From Sipunculus nudus (lineage: Eukaryota > Annelida > Sipuncula > Golfingiida > Sipunculidae), in contig CM049306.1 of the NCBI GenBank assembly GCA_026874595.1, positions 80,688,142-80,752,141 of the forward strand: 64,000 nt of DNA. The letters run 5' to 3'. The notes beneath the pieces are model-generated. The model ran no database searches. It was not told the origin of the DNA and saw nothing but the letters and a program-made list of their open reading frames with translations. Both the position numbers and the translations under genes were made by a program. Below, piece by piece: positions 26,393-39,021 of the stretch. Numbering within the stretch: the stretch's first letter is position 1; each line of letters begins with the position of its first letter.

Positions 26393-29326
26393 ACATAATA
26401 TATGTTTAGATTAATGTTGTAATTCTATGTAAATACATAATCTTCACCAAAATTGAACGAGACAAAAGCAATACGATTTAGGTGAAATCGATGAATAATG
26501 TAACAATATAATGATGTAACATGCTTTTTTAATACAATAAGTGCAAGGCACATAAAAAGTGAAAAGCAGAAAATTCAAAAACGATAAACATATATTTACA
26601 TATATTTACACTTGATGGAAAGTTTAATTATTTTATCATGTAAAACGTTTTGTGTCTATTATAATCTTTAGAACTAAGCTGCTCACAGGGTTTCTTGACA
26701 AATCAGAGGGTATACCTATCATGTAGATAAGAAAATCTATTATTATTTTTTGTTACCTGTTTACTCCTTGAATCTATGGTAATATAAGGTTCTAATTCTA
26801 ACTTCTCACGATCAAATAAGATCTGATACCGCAAAACAGGTTGGATAACAAGTTTAAACATATTATCGAGGATCTGGCTTAAACACACACACTTTTCTAA
26901 CCATCCCGCAAAGCTTTCCATTGATGGCGCTGTCACACACACACAAACAAAATTCAAGCAAAAGGTTCCTTCTGAGGACTTGCAAGAAAAGTTCCCAGCA
27001 CAGTTTTATAATGCTTTAATAATGCTTTAACAGCTTTTCGTTTGCGAGGACCCATGTGTAAGTCCTCACAGGAAGGAGGTGCATGATATACATATTTTAC
27101 ACCGTCACAAGCTTCTGTATTCTCTGCAACGGGTCACTTTCTTCGAATCAAACCAACACTTTTATGATTTCTCAATTCGCATCCACCCGCTTTTATCAGT
27201 TTCCTATGACTCATAACTGACTTCAAATTGTGGATGGTCAAACATTCAGGATTCAATCAAGACGAGAATACAACATAAAATACATATATTCATACGTAGC
27301 TTCATACTTTATAACTATATGGCGTACGGATCGTAAAGCTTACCTTTAATATCATGGATTTTAGTCAAACTAAAGGAAACGAGACAGCATTATTTCAATG
27401 TTTAACCCTAATAAAACTTCCCTCGTTCAATTGTCCAGTTTACACATTATGTAAATAAACTGACTTATCGGTCTGTACCTATTCTATATGGTTGTACTCT
27501 GCCTTAAAAGAATCACTCGTGGAGGCCTTCCGACTTTCCTTTGTGTCATATTATGCAACTTATCTCCACCAGAGGTCACTACCGCTACGCTATATATCGC
27601 CTCTGTTAAAGGCTCGCCATTTTGGCAAGATTATTGCCCTAAAAGATAGAAGAGTTTTCTCAAAGGTAATTTAGACTTTAGGTCACAAATGTGATAAAAT
27701 TTTTTCAAAGTGATCGTATTATTCGAAGGATACATAATTAACTGATTATTTTGCTTAATTACTAAGAACTACATACCCTCAGGCTTTAATAGGGCACTGT
27801 AGCTATAACAAGGCAAATATTCATCCACCAAATTGTAAATAAAGACACATGAAATAGCACTTAAAATTACTCTTGTCGAGACCAACTTGTATCTTCATCA
27901 AGCAGGCATGCAGGACTTACATGTCGTATCAGAGACTGAAGCTGATACTTGTCTATAATGTTCAAAGGACTTACGAACAACACATCAGGTTTTGCGATGG
28001 CGAGTTTCCTTCCAAACAATTCTGGCAACAAATGGTAAATGATACCTTTATTCAACCGACCGGTTATTCGCAGTGAGATCATTCTTGGACTTAACGCTTG
28101 AATTGGCTGTCACTCGTCTACGCGACTTCTATTTTGCCAGCACGCGAGCAAAGAGTGACCCGAGGTCATGACCGGGTCAAAAGGAGACTGTCCGTAGCCT
28201 TTGACAGAGGTGATATTAACGTTGCGGTAGTGACCTCTGCCGCAGTTTGTTATGCAGAGTGCGCCAACGCAGTGGCGTACCTAAAAAAAGGGGGGGGGGG
28301 GGGGGGGGGGGGTCCGCCCCGGGGCGGTATTTCGGTGATTCAGTATATCGAAGTGGCATTAGAAGTTCCGCAAAGTACAAATTTTGCCTTTTTTTGGCGA
28401 GAAAATCTAAATGTTTGGCGTTTTTTTTTTTTTTTACTGTTTTTCAGTTCAAGAATTTCAGGAATTATAAACTGGGTAGTGGAATCAATCATTTGATTTG
28501 CAAACGGTCTTTAAAGAGGAAAGCTACGCAAGAAGCAATCCAAATTTTTTGTTATTTGTTGTTTGATCAGCGGTCCTGCAATGTCAGGACGCCATCGATT
28601 ATCTGACCAGTCATGCAAATGTGCATTTTAGGGCCGTCCACGTTTACAGAAAACTCTAAGGGGCACTAACCATGCAGGGAGAAACCTTGCCAGAATTAAG
28701 ATCTGTTGCTCCTAGTGGTAGGATGGGTGTCGGTCTTACACATTGTGTGGAAAATATTAAGAAGAATTCTGTTGCTCTTTCCTTTGAATGTATAAGGAAT
28801 TTCCACTCTTTAATTCTCCATAATTGTATGATATTTAAACAGCCTGATACAACCTGAAATGCCCTTTTGACATTATTCCCCATACTCTTACAAACGTGTG
28901 ACGTGAATGATAACAATCTTTCACCAAGACCTATGTAGGAATTATTTTATCTTTAAGATCGCATTTCTAATTTCGGATATAAATCTATTATTAAGTGTCC
29001 GGCGGGATGAATCGCCCTGACCGCTATTCAACACTTTCAGTATACGTATCAAGTATCAGTGTTACTTTTTTAGAGTTCAAAACAAAAAAAAATAAAGATA
29101 TATTTGCCTGTACTGTTATTTACCGTGTAATAATCAACTACCTACAGACAATGGCTGTATGTTATGAAAAATCATTTCAGTTTTATATTAAATATACATT
29201 TCAATGATGTAATTACTTGAAATTTATTCAAATACCTTACTTACTTAAAAATAATTATACGTTCATGAATAAAACCTCGCAAAGTGCTGAAGCATAATCA
29301 CTAATTCTAAAATGAGTTTGATGTAG
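26393..29326. other. No gene seen
   Basis: Low-complexity patches, including a run of 20 or more G followed by CCGCCCC at about 28291-28325. The preceding CGCAGTGGCGTACCTAAA looks like the edge of a short dispersed element. The long translations here run through the G and T tracts and have no domain signature. Confidence 0.5.
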
Positions 29327-29330
29327 CCTG

Positions 29331-30115
29331 TGTTACAGGTACCCTGTTGTAGCACTCTTGCCTGGCCGCGGTTGCACTCTCGGTTTGATCCGTATTGGTT
29401 GAACTCTCGTTGTCATGCTAGCTTGGGGCTTTCTCGCCTTGTCGAGCCAGGGCCAGCTCACGTGTGGACGCTGGTATGTAGAGACACAGCGATGTTCTTC
29501 TAGATGATTCCTGTAACGTGTGTTTACTGTGTATTATGTTAGATCCTTTAGACTCTTCGAGAAATGGAAAATTCTCGGCTTGGGGCAAGAAGTTATAAAT
29601 AGGGGGCTTTTAAATCAGGGAGAGGTGAGAGAATATTCCAGTGGACACAGACGTGTGGGACCTGTCCGATTATCCAGTAATTTCAGGGATTCTACTGTTA
29701 CTAACTCTATACAATTTAATGCTGCCTGCCTCAAGTTTCTGGATTGTTACAAGAGCTTTACATTGGACTGTTATTCTCCGAGAGGATTTATGTTGACTTT
29801 TCACCCGGCATATACATTTATCCAGGTATCCAGGTACTGTGCATTTTGTTTATTTTACTGTGTGATTGTATTGATTTGTTGTTGTACAGCTGTTATACTA
29901 TGTAATTGTATTGATTTAGTGTATTGTAATGTTAGGGTTGTTTTGAGAATAAATTATAGTTATTTGTTGACAAAAAAACACTGACTTCTTTATTCATTCC
30001 CCTAAACATTTCACGCTCCCTGGTGTTACAGACTCTGATTCTTTTTTATATATCTCCTTGACAAAATTCATGTCCATCACACTTACGTGATCTGTTGATA
30101 TTAGGTTCCGTTCCA
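29331..30115 (+). mobile_element. Solo LTR of the gypsy family with CCTG target-site duplication
   Basis: A 785-bp LTR starts TGTTACAGGTACC and ends GGTTCCGTTCCA, matching the LTR at 25578-26392 throughout. It is flanked directly by CCTG at 29327-29330 and 30116-30119. No internal element sequence adjoins it, so it is a solo LTR left by LTR-LTR recombination. A TTATAAATAGG box lies near 29592. Confidence 0.88.
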
Positions 30116-30498
30116 CCTGTAATTAAAGATAAGTTGAGGACACGTAATTAAACAAAAGTCAGAGTTAATCAACATATTGAATTTTCAATCTGAAAACATT
30201 AAACATGCCCACCCTACATATTACTCCTGAAATTACGCGTTTTGTGTAAAGTCTAAAGTATAAGTGCCTTGTTTGCTGCAGCACCATGCATATCACAACC
30301 CTCTATTTAGGTGTAGCCGCTGTCATATGCGATAACAAGAGGTGGAGTTATAGGAATGAAAATGCCTTTATATGCGATGCGTTGAGAATTGAACAACACT
30401 CACAAAATGAATTTTTTTTTTCACGTTGAACTAGAGCTTATCATAAATCGTGTTTACATGAAATATTAAGTTACCACATTATTCGTGTATCCTGCAGT

Positions 30499-32130
30499 GC
30501 AGTTTGTAGCTCAGCTGACTTTATCTGGTTATCTGATCTATAGCGATAACATTTTGTCCGTCGTCCGTCCGTCGTTGCGTCCGTCTGTCCGTTAACAGGG
30601 CCCAAATGGCAACCGCTGGACCTAGATACTTCTAACTGAAAACTATGGCGGTCAATAAAAATATCCATAGAAACCTGAAATAAGGTCACTGTGCCCTATA
30701 TCCTCCGAGCTATGTAGCTCGATAATACCTACCAGAATCATTAAAATTTGATATAAAAGCTCCATTACCTCAACCATAAATGCGTTGATTGCCATGATTC
30801 ATTCAACGGATATTGATCAAATAGTATTTTATCAATTCCTGAAGAATGGAAGCGCCACCTGTACTTTTTCTAATTTTAAGCATTATTCTCTTTTTTTGAG
30901 AGCCTTTAAATGTAGCAGTCCAGAAGATATCAGGGCACGGACCGTATAACCTTAAGACTAAGATACTGTCAATTGTACATCCAGGAAGGTCCTAGGCAAA
31001 TCTCCTCGGAAACATGAAATTAGGTCATGGTGACCTATAATCTGTGAGCTACTTGCTACCTGAGCACTCAGAGAGTCAGACAGGGCACAAATTGCATCTG
31101 TTAGATCAAGAAACTCCTAACTTTACATCCAGAAAAGTCCTAGGCAAATCTCCTCGGAAATCTGAAATTATGTCATACTACTGGCCGAAAACATGACTTT
31201 GAGCACCCAGAGAGTAGGACAGGGCACAAAATGTATCCGTTAGATATAGAAACTTCTAACTTTACATCCAGAAAAGTCCTAGGCAAATCTCCTCGGAAAC
31301 CTGAAATTAGGTCATGGTGGCCTATAATCTGTGAGCTACTGGCCGAAAACATGATTTTGAACACCCAGGGAGTCAGACAGGGCACAAATTGTATCCGTTA
31401 GATCTAGAAACTACTTACTGTACATCCGGGAAGGTCTTTAGCAATCCCTTCAGAAACCTGAAATTAGGTCATTGGGTTCTATATTTTGTGAGCTACTGGT
31501 CAAAAACATGATTTTGAACAACCAGACAAACAGGAAACAAATTGTAACTGTTAGGCCTAAAATTGTATTTCTCAACATCTAAGGAGGATCTGGCCAAATC
31601 TCGTTTGAAACCTTAAAGTAGGTCATGGTGATCTATAATCTGCAAGCATCTGGCAAAAAATTATTATGAGCACCAAGACAGTCAGACATATCACCGAACT
31701 ATACTCTTGGGACTATAACCTTCCAATATGACATCCAGGCAGCCTTTGGCAAGTCTCCTTTGAATCCTTAAAATAGGTCACTGTGGCCTATATTCTGAGC
31801 TATGAGCAGAAAACCAAATTTTGCACCCAGAAAGTCACACAGGTTATAAAATCTTAACTGTTGGCTCAAGAAATGTCTTTCTTAATATAAAAGGAGTTCA
31901 TGGTAAAGTCTCCTTTGATAACCAAAATAAAGTCATTGTGACGTATATTCTGTGAGCTGTGTGAAACAATATGATTTGAGTACCCTTTAAGTCAGATGGA
32001 CATAGCAGTTTGACTTAGAAACTTCTAACTTAGCATCTGGGGAGTTCCTAGTAAATGTTATTGCTGTTACCTATTTTCTAAGGATTATGGGTAAAATATC
32101 ATGATTTTGGGCACTCCGGAAGTCATTGTA
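30499..32130 (+). repeat. Second copy of the inverted-repeat/tandem-repeat family
   Basis: The left end AGCTCAGCTGACTTTATC...GATCTATAGCGATAAC, then repeated GTCCGTC and GTTAACAGGGCCC, matches the left end of the element at 13914. From about 30950 there are eight or so units of about 150 bp built on GAAATTAGGTCATGGTGACC, TATAATCTGTGAGCTACTGG, CCGAAAACATGATTTTGAGC and GGGCACAAATTGTATCCGTT. The first units are much alike and later ones decay. A matching right inverted repeat is not seen, so this copy looks incomplete. Around 30780-30900 there is sequence that is the reverse complement of about 13590-13690. Confidence 0.7.
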
Positions 32131-32804
32131 CCCATTGTTCAAATTTCCTTAACAAATATCTTTTACTGGATCATAACATCAAAACTTGATACATGCAACA
32201 CCTGTATACATGTCAAATTCAGTTGAGTTTCATGACCCATTTTTTACTTGTTCTAGTTACAAGTTATTCTTTCCTGTGCACTTCTTAATGAAATATACTT
32301 GTTCGAGGTAAGAGCGATCTTTTGATTTACATCAGCAAAGAGATCACTGCTCTGTAATGTGTGGCGAATGCACATGAATTTATCCATATAATCGCGTTGT
32401 TTTCAACTAAAAGGCTATAATAAGGAAATTTTACGTGATATGTTTCTATATATTGTCCACTTTTGTCATGTTTTGTAAGCGGTGCGGCAGTTTCTAAGAC
32501 CCCCCGGGCGGCAATGAGGCAAGGGACGCCGCTGCGCGTACGCGTCTTATTTTTTTATAACCTCCACGCAAAAGCGCATACTGGCAATACAATTTTTTTT
32601 AATTAAGATCCAAATATAGATGGGTCTATTACCTTTGACACTGTTGAATGATGTTTGATGTTGTATGAATAGTCCACTTAACGATTATTTGTACGTGTGT
32701 ACCTTCTCGCAAGTCAGGGATTTATTGATTTGTGGTCATATTTTAAGGGGTAAGTAGATTTATTTCATTATTAGAATACCAAAATTTAACTTTAATCATA
32801 CCGT

Positions 32805-32853
<49 letters not shown>

Positions 32854-33307
32854 CATTTGGTTTTAAAATGGCGATGCATACATTCAACGACGCTTATGAA
32901 ACGACTCCAATTAGTTTTAAATGCGGGAAACACAAGATCTATATAGATTAAGTATTACATGTACTTATATTCTTTTATATCAGAAGGATATCCTATAAAC
33001 TGATCAATAACTCACACGGAACTGCTGTTAAAACTTTCATATGTAGATTGGCCTTCAGCTCTGTCATTATCCCATATAAAGTCTTAATTAATATCATGCA
33101 CTAATTGCTTTAAGTAATTGAACGTGAAGTTGTTCAAATCAACAGTTAGGTTGCTGCATCTATAACTGCGTCGCCTGGATTCCTAGCAACTTTGTGCTGT
33201 ATCATTTTTAGATATTCAAAAACTCGTCATCTACGTATCTAGTCCTGGTGTCACAACGTAAACAACAGCTATGAGTACAATACAATTTTTGGTAACGAAT
33301 CAAGCGA

Positions 33308-33371
<64 letters not shown>

Positions 33372-33712
33372 CTGAGTACTATATATTTAGTACATTCATG
33401 CCACATTAGCTTGTGTAACCTCTATAATTGCATAATTTTCATGCATGACCGTCAGTTATCTGTAGTCCCGGACATCGAACTTCGTAATTGGGTTTCGATG
33501 GATGGTTGATGTCCCGAGTATGGCTTTTCTATTGCTACTAAGGGATAGAGGGCATCATTTTGAATCCCAAAAAAGGACACCTTAGCGAACGCCAAGAAGC
33601 CTTAAAAATTTAGTGGCACACGTCATTCAGATGAATCTTCAAATTGGGAAATTATAAAACCCTTATTTTTTTACGGTGGTAACAATCGACCTCTGTCCCA
33701 CAATCCCTCCGC
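32131..33712. other. No gene seen; two long TA runs
   Basis: TA microsatellites lie at about 32806-32850 and 33310-33368. No domain or exon was recognised. Confidence 0.5.
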
Positions 33713-33728
33713 TAGCATGTGATATCCC

Positions 33729-33780
<52 letters not shown>

Positions 33781-33833
33781 ATCACAGTGATATCACATAA
33801 TGATCACCGTGTGACCTCAGCATGTGATATCCC

Positions 33834-33892
<59 letters not shown>

Positions 33893-34060
33893 TCAGAGTG
33901 ATATCACATAATGATCACCGTACGTATGACCTCAGCATGTGAAATCCCTGTGTGTGTGTGTGAGGTGTGAGAGAGAGAGAGAGAGAGGGAGAGAGAGAGA
34001 GAGAGGGAGAGAGAGAGGTCACGGTGATATCATAGAAGTATCACTATGTGACTTCAGCAT
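33713..34060 (-). repeat. Satellite array, three units, with GT/GA microsatellite in each
   Basis: Each unit reads CAGCATGTGATATCCCTGTG, then (GT)n(GA)n, then GTGATATCACATAATGATCA and CCGT-GTGACCT. Spacing is 110-125 bases. It is the same repeat as the 36.1-36.9 kb array but in reverse orientation. Confidence 0.88.
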
Positions 34061-34302
34061 TTGACATTTGATTATCACCTGTGTGGGGTTAAACGCTTAT
34101 GTCACAGTGAATCTCACTATGAGGTCTGTATAAGCTCATCATTGTGATTTCCCTGTGATGTCAAATTCATTATTGAATGCATAGTTTACGTAGTTTCTGA
34201 TAGAGTGCACTACCACAGCCGCTTCGATGAAAATACTCAAACTATTGGAAATGATCCCCTTAGGACAGAATATGCATCGGTCCCGACAAAAAAAAAGGCA
34301 GA

Positions 34303-34400
34303 GGCTATTTTGCCGGTACAGGCAAAATAACCCAGGTGGCTATTTTGCCGGTACAGGTAAAATAGCCTAATACATACATATGTCTATTTTGCCGGCACAA
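34303..34400. repeat. Two perfect or near-perfect hairpins plus a half site
   Basis: GGCTATTTTGCC, loop GGTACA, then GGCAAAATAACC at 34303-34332. The same stem with GGTAAAATAGCC follows at 34338-34367, and CTATTTTGCCGG occurs once more at 34384-34395. The stems are 12 bp with the same 6-base loop. Function unknown; they could be ends of a small inverted-repeat transposon family. Confidence 0.8.
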
Positions 34401-34564
34401 TAAAGACACCCACTATAACTTTGAATTTGTCATAAATATAAAAGCTTACATGGAGCAACTCTTTAATTAGAAGAGTTGTATAAGTAATTATGAGTTTGTG
34501 TTTTATTATGGTTAAGTCATAAAAGGGTGTACTGACTTAATCAGGTTGGTTGTTTGTGTCAGGG

Positions 34565-34980
34565 AGCTATGTTGTATACTATGTATAAAAGCAAGAGGTA
34601 ATAAGTGTATAATCATTTTTTTGCATTTGAGAACACACAAAAATATATACATATAAACTATACATAACCACAGCTTTGTAGGCTCTATAGATTGTAATGT
34701 ACACCATAAACTATATTGTAGACTATGCATAAAGACACCAGAGGCAATAAGTGTTATCATTTTATTGCATTTGAGAATACATAAACATATATACAAAAAG
34801 ACTATACATAACCATAGCTTGGTAGGCTATATAGCTTGTAATTCACACCATAAACTATATTGTAGACTATGCATAAAAACACCAGAGGTAATAAGTGTGT
34901 AAACATTTTATTGAATTTGAGAATATACAAACATATATTCATATAGACCATATATAACCAAACTAAAATGCAGGTTCTAT
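34565..34980 (+). repeat. Tandem repeat of about 150 bp, three copies
   Basis: GAGGTAATAAGTGT or GAGGCAATAAGTG recurs at about 34586, 34741 and 34885, each followed by TTTATTGCATTTGAGAA and ACATATATAC. It ends next to the PHD reading frame and would lie in its 3' untranslated part if that were transcribed. Confidence 0.75.
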
Positions 34981-34983
34981 ACA

Positions 34984-35262
34984 TTATCTGCAGTTGTTGC
35001 AATACCAAAATCTTGTTATTGGTGCAGCTTTCTTACCAATGCAGTTAAGATGCTGCCACTCAAGGCAGGAGTCACACACAATGGAACCTGTTGCTGTTGT
35101 TGATGTTTCAGCATCCCCTTCACATACCTGGCAAATATACAGCGGAGACATCTGCTTCCTCTCCTGGCAGACATGTTGCACAGCATTCCAGCCATCATCA
35201 TCAAAGTATTTCTGAATCAGATTTAAACTGACGTTTTCATCCAGGCATGCAGAATGAATCAA
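34984..35262 (-). pseudogene. PHD-finger C-terminal fragment
   Basis: The reading, ending at a stop, contains ICQVCEGD, then IVCDSCLEWQHLNCIG and FWYCNNC. This is the C4-H-C3 cysteine/histidine order of a PHD zinc finger at the very C-terminus. It is preceded by LIQKYFDDDGWNAVQHV. This layout (basic AT-hook segment, short helix, terminal PHD) recalls the C-termini of SWIM/MULE-type transposase-derived proteins common in molluscs and cnidarians. That family link is from memory and uncertain. Frameshifts separate it from the upstream coding region. Confidence 0.6.
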
Positions 35263-35298
35263 ACGGGGATTTTGTTCAACACATTTTTTCAGTTAATA

Positions 35299-36013
35299 CT
35301 GATCCCTTCTTGTCATGTGGAATCTTGCTCTGTAAACCAGGCCAACATCTGGTGAGCACGTTCTTCTGTTGACTTCTTTATGAATGGGACCGGCTTGTTA
35401 AGACGGGACCTTTTTGCCTTAGGTAACCCTATGGCATTGGTCTGACTGCCCTTAGGGCGTCCACGTTTCCTACTTCGGGCTGGCAGAATAATATGTCATC
35501 TAGCGACGTCTGTGGTGATGAATCACTTGTTTGTGATAGTGTTGAAACCGATGAAACAGGATCTTCAGGTACAAGCTGGTTCATGAGATGTGGTAGGTTT
35601 CTGCGTTCTGAGGTGGACTGTTTCCTTGGGCTGGTATCTGATATACCGTTATCAGATGGACTACTTGTAGGGGAGATGCTTGTCTCTGTAGAGTTTGGTG
35701 GTTGACTGGGTTCCAAGATGGGTGCCTCATAGCTTTCTGTTGTAAGTGTATTGGCCGATGGGATACTTGAACTGACATCTGGTATTTCTGACTGGACGTT
35801 CAGTTCTCTGATGGTTGGTGGGGTGCTTGACTCTGAGATGGTATGAGCATCACTGGTGATTACCTCAATCACTATGGCATCTTTTCCTGCTTGCCAGAAA
35901 GATGCTAATTTCTGCAATAATCCCAGTATCTGGTTGAAGTCACGCATTCCTTCACTTGCAGCTAGTTGCGCTAGATTTTGTGTGACTGTTGACGCTTTGC
36001 GGAACTTCTCCAC
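35299..36013 (-). pseudogene. Ser/Thr/Pro-rich and AT-hook region, probably the same broken gene
   Basis: One frame from 36013 down to 35429 (194 codons, no ATG needed at its start) begins with a helical segment (NLAQLAASEGMRDFNQILGL) and becomes Ser/Thr/Pro-rich. A +1 step near 35475 opens a frame with RKRGRPKGSQTNAIGLPKAK, whose RGRP core is an AT-hook. That frame runs to about 35305. The PHD piece at 34984-35262 follows in another frame. I read this as one decayed coding region, on the minus strand, lying between two inverted satellite arrays. The N-terminal catalytic part is absent. Confidence 0.5.
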
Positions 36014-36129
36014 CTATGAGACCACACGTCGTGTAGGGGTCAGTTGAACTGATATTGCAGAAACCTGGCGTGAAGTAGGATAAGATGTACTTATGTACAA
36101 TCTATGTCCTTGCCTGTAACAAAACTGAC

Positions 36130-36192
36130 ATTTTCCCATACACAGGGATATCACCGCTAAGTCACACGGTGATCATTATGTGATATCACTCT

Positions 36193-36247
<55 letters not shown>

Positions 36248-36388
36248 GTCTCTCTCTCACACAGGGATTTCACAAGCTGAGGTCATACGGTGATCATTAT
36301 GTGATATCACTCTGATCGCTCTCTGTCTCTCACACAGGGATATCACATGCTGAGGTCACACGGTGATCATTATGTGATATCACTCTGA

Positions 36389-36419
<31 letters not shown>

Positions 36420-36497
36420 GTCTCTCTCTCACACAGGGATTTCACATGCTGAGGTCACACGGTGATCATTAAGTGATATCACTCTGATCTCTCTCTC

Positions 36498-36540
<43 letters not shown>

Positions 36541-36665
36541 GGGATTTCACATGTTGAGGTCATACGGTGATCATTATGTGATATCACTATGATCCGTCTC
36601 TCCCTCTCACACACAGGGATTTCACATGCTGAGGTCACACGGTGATCATTATGTGATATCACTCT

Positions 36666-36714
<49 letters not shown>

Positions 36715-36930
36715 GGGATTTCACATGCTGAGGTCACACGTTGATCATTATGTGATGTCATTGTGATCCCTCTCTCTCTCACACACAGGGAAATCACATG
36801 CTGAGGTCACACGGTGATCATTATTTGATATCACGCTGATTCCCCCCCCCGCTCACAGAGATATCACATATTGAGGTCACAGGTGATCATTATGTGATAT
36901 CACTGTGATCCCTCTCTCTCTCTCTCTCAC
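36130..36930 (+). repeat. Satellite array of about nine units with CT microsatellites
   Basis: The core CACAGGGATTTCACATGCTG, then AGGTCACACGGTGATCATTA and TGTGATATCACTCTGATC, is followed by (CT)n of varying length. Units are about 60-120 bp depending on the CT run. The core holds two palindromes, TGATCA and GTGATATCAC. The array is the reverse complement of the family at 33713-34060. Confidence 0.9.
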
Positions 36931-38910
36931 CGAATATACAAAAAATTAAAAACAGAAAAAATACATACAGAATTATAAATTTTGTGACACCAATATATTC
37001 TATATATGAATACTTCACGTTCACTTATTTGCTGCCTCAGTCTCGTATTAGCGTTGTCCATAATACCTCTTTTAGTCTGAACACTTCTGATAGGACAGAT
37101 GTTAGAAACATCCACCCTGCCTCTCTTAGCCGTTATTTGATTTTCTTTGATAAATGTTTTATCACAAGCTTAAACAAAATAGTCATTTTAAAGTATTGTG
37201 AAACCATTCACACAAAAGTGAATAAATACAGTGAAATGGCTTTCACCATCTGGATCTAGAATTTTGTTTGAGAAAATACTGCATTTCTAACAATGCCATA
37301 CAGGGTAATAAGCTGCCATAAATTTGTTGCCAATATATGTCGCCCAGTAACAGTATGCTATCATGTTTGGTGATTGTCCCGCTCTGTTTATAACACATTT
37401 CTTGTAATGCCATATGGCGGAGGTCTGCGCTCTCTGAGTACTTTTCCAGATTATTATCAAGTTTTTGTAAAATATGTTATAATAGCCTTCGTATAAAACG
37501 ACTTTACATGTTTTTCAAAGTGTATGCGTCCAGTACGGTGAATACTTAAATAGAAGGGAATCTTGTTCGTACACGACCAATAAAATCAATGACTACATGG
37601 TTCGCTGGAAATGAATAATTTCTTTTTCAGAGGATACACATTTCTTTTGGTCTCATTATAAACAACATTGCAGGTGCAAAGTCAAAAACGTCTCAGTTTT
37701 TGTCACGACTCGCTCATTACACGAAAAGCACTTAATCAGAAACTGTCACGAGTGATGCTGCGTATCCAGGTTAAGTGTGAAACTGCTGGAGCCTCTGGGC
37801 CAGTCAATCCATCTCCCTGTGTGCAGTCACCTTAAAATTTAGGTCAAAGCCTTGATGTGCAATCAGACCGTGACCTTACGCTGGGTTAAGTATTTACGCT
37901 TGGAAACTGAACTGTTACTTCGACAGGTCAGTGTTCCCGACAGATCTGGGTACGACGCAGGCGTGCTTTACATGGTCTTTACTATGATGTGGTTGGTTTT
38001 ATATTCGCGAATTAGCACTTCGCGAATTTTTATTAATGTATATTTCACGAGGGTTACGTTTTGCGATTCTTACCATAAAAGTAATAGATTGATACGTTGA
38101 TGAATTAATATTTTTGAGAGAGGGATAGTTATCATTGATTTCAATGTGCGGTCAAAATCTAAGGAAAATCCAAGGGAATATCAAACAAGAGCAAATTCTT
38201 TATCATAACTGTCTTACTATATCATATGCCTAAAACATCGGATGTATAATTATAATATTTGATTTAAAAGTAACTCAAAAGATCTAATATTATTACTAAT
38301 TAACATCTTAATCACGGATTATATATACAGGAGTTTTATAAGTACTGTCCATATGTGTTGATGCAGCGTCATTTTCATGAATGTTTAATTTTCATGGTAA
38401 TTTCCTTATTACAATAACCTTCGCCGGTACCGAACTGCCTTCTGCCACACAACAGAGACTTCTACCTGGGCGGGTTCGGCACCATGGAATTTTAAAGTTT
38501 TCATAAGCAATGGGACCGGTCTGATAGATTAACTATCTAATAAGACCACGTGTCCATTAAGTCCATCCTAGGGTGAACCGAACAAATTCACAGTTTATGG
38601 CAAAATTTGTTTTTTTTTATGGATTAACTTGGTTTATCTGTTTTTCAAGTTAAAAATATTGCAGTCATGAAACTGTACACATAGACCATATACAAAAATT
38701 TATTTCTTCAGATCAGTTTTGTGGGAAGTTTAATTGGACTTAAAGAAAGACCAAACTTAAACCTGGTGATCCTAATACGTTGTTCCAACTTGTTTGTGCA
38801 CCAATTTCTAACAAAAAGTATGTTTTACTATACCTAACTCATGAAACCTTGTTCGACTGAACAGAGTCACACCCATACGCCTGTGCCTTGTCGGACAAAG
38901 TTGAGATAAT
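36931..38910. other. No gene seen
   Basis: AT-rich stretch with short frames only. I found no domain, splice pair or clear repeat. Confidence 0.5.
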
Positions 38911-38914
38911 ACCT

Positions 38915-39000
38915 CGAGCACACGACTTATTAGCTCGTACGCACGAAATAATAATTCGTGCGCACGAGATAATAAGTTGTGCGCACGAGATAAATAGTTT
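38915..39000. repeat. Tandem palindromic GTGCGCAC repeat
   Basis: Three to four copies of about 24 bp based on CGTGCGCACGAGATAATAA, each centred on the palindrome GTGCGCAC. The first copy is more diverged (CTCGTACGCACGAAATAATA). Confidence 0.8.
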
Positions 39001-39021
39001 TTACCCATGTCCCTAAAGATC

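Noticed and set aside
28098-28606. Two overlapping frames of 119-132 codons with poly-Gly
   Set aside because: They run through a G homopolymer and T runs, with no domain and no codon conservation visible.
33713-36930. CRISPR-like reading of the regularly spaced repeats
   Set aside because: The variable parts are CT microsatellites, not unique spacers, and the genome is animal.
38400-38480. Possible coding or regulatory meaning of the GC-richer patch
   Set aside because: Too short, and no motif or splice border could be supported.
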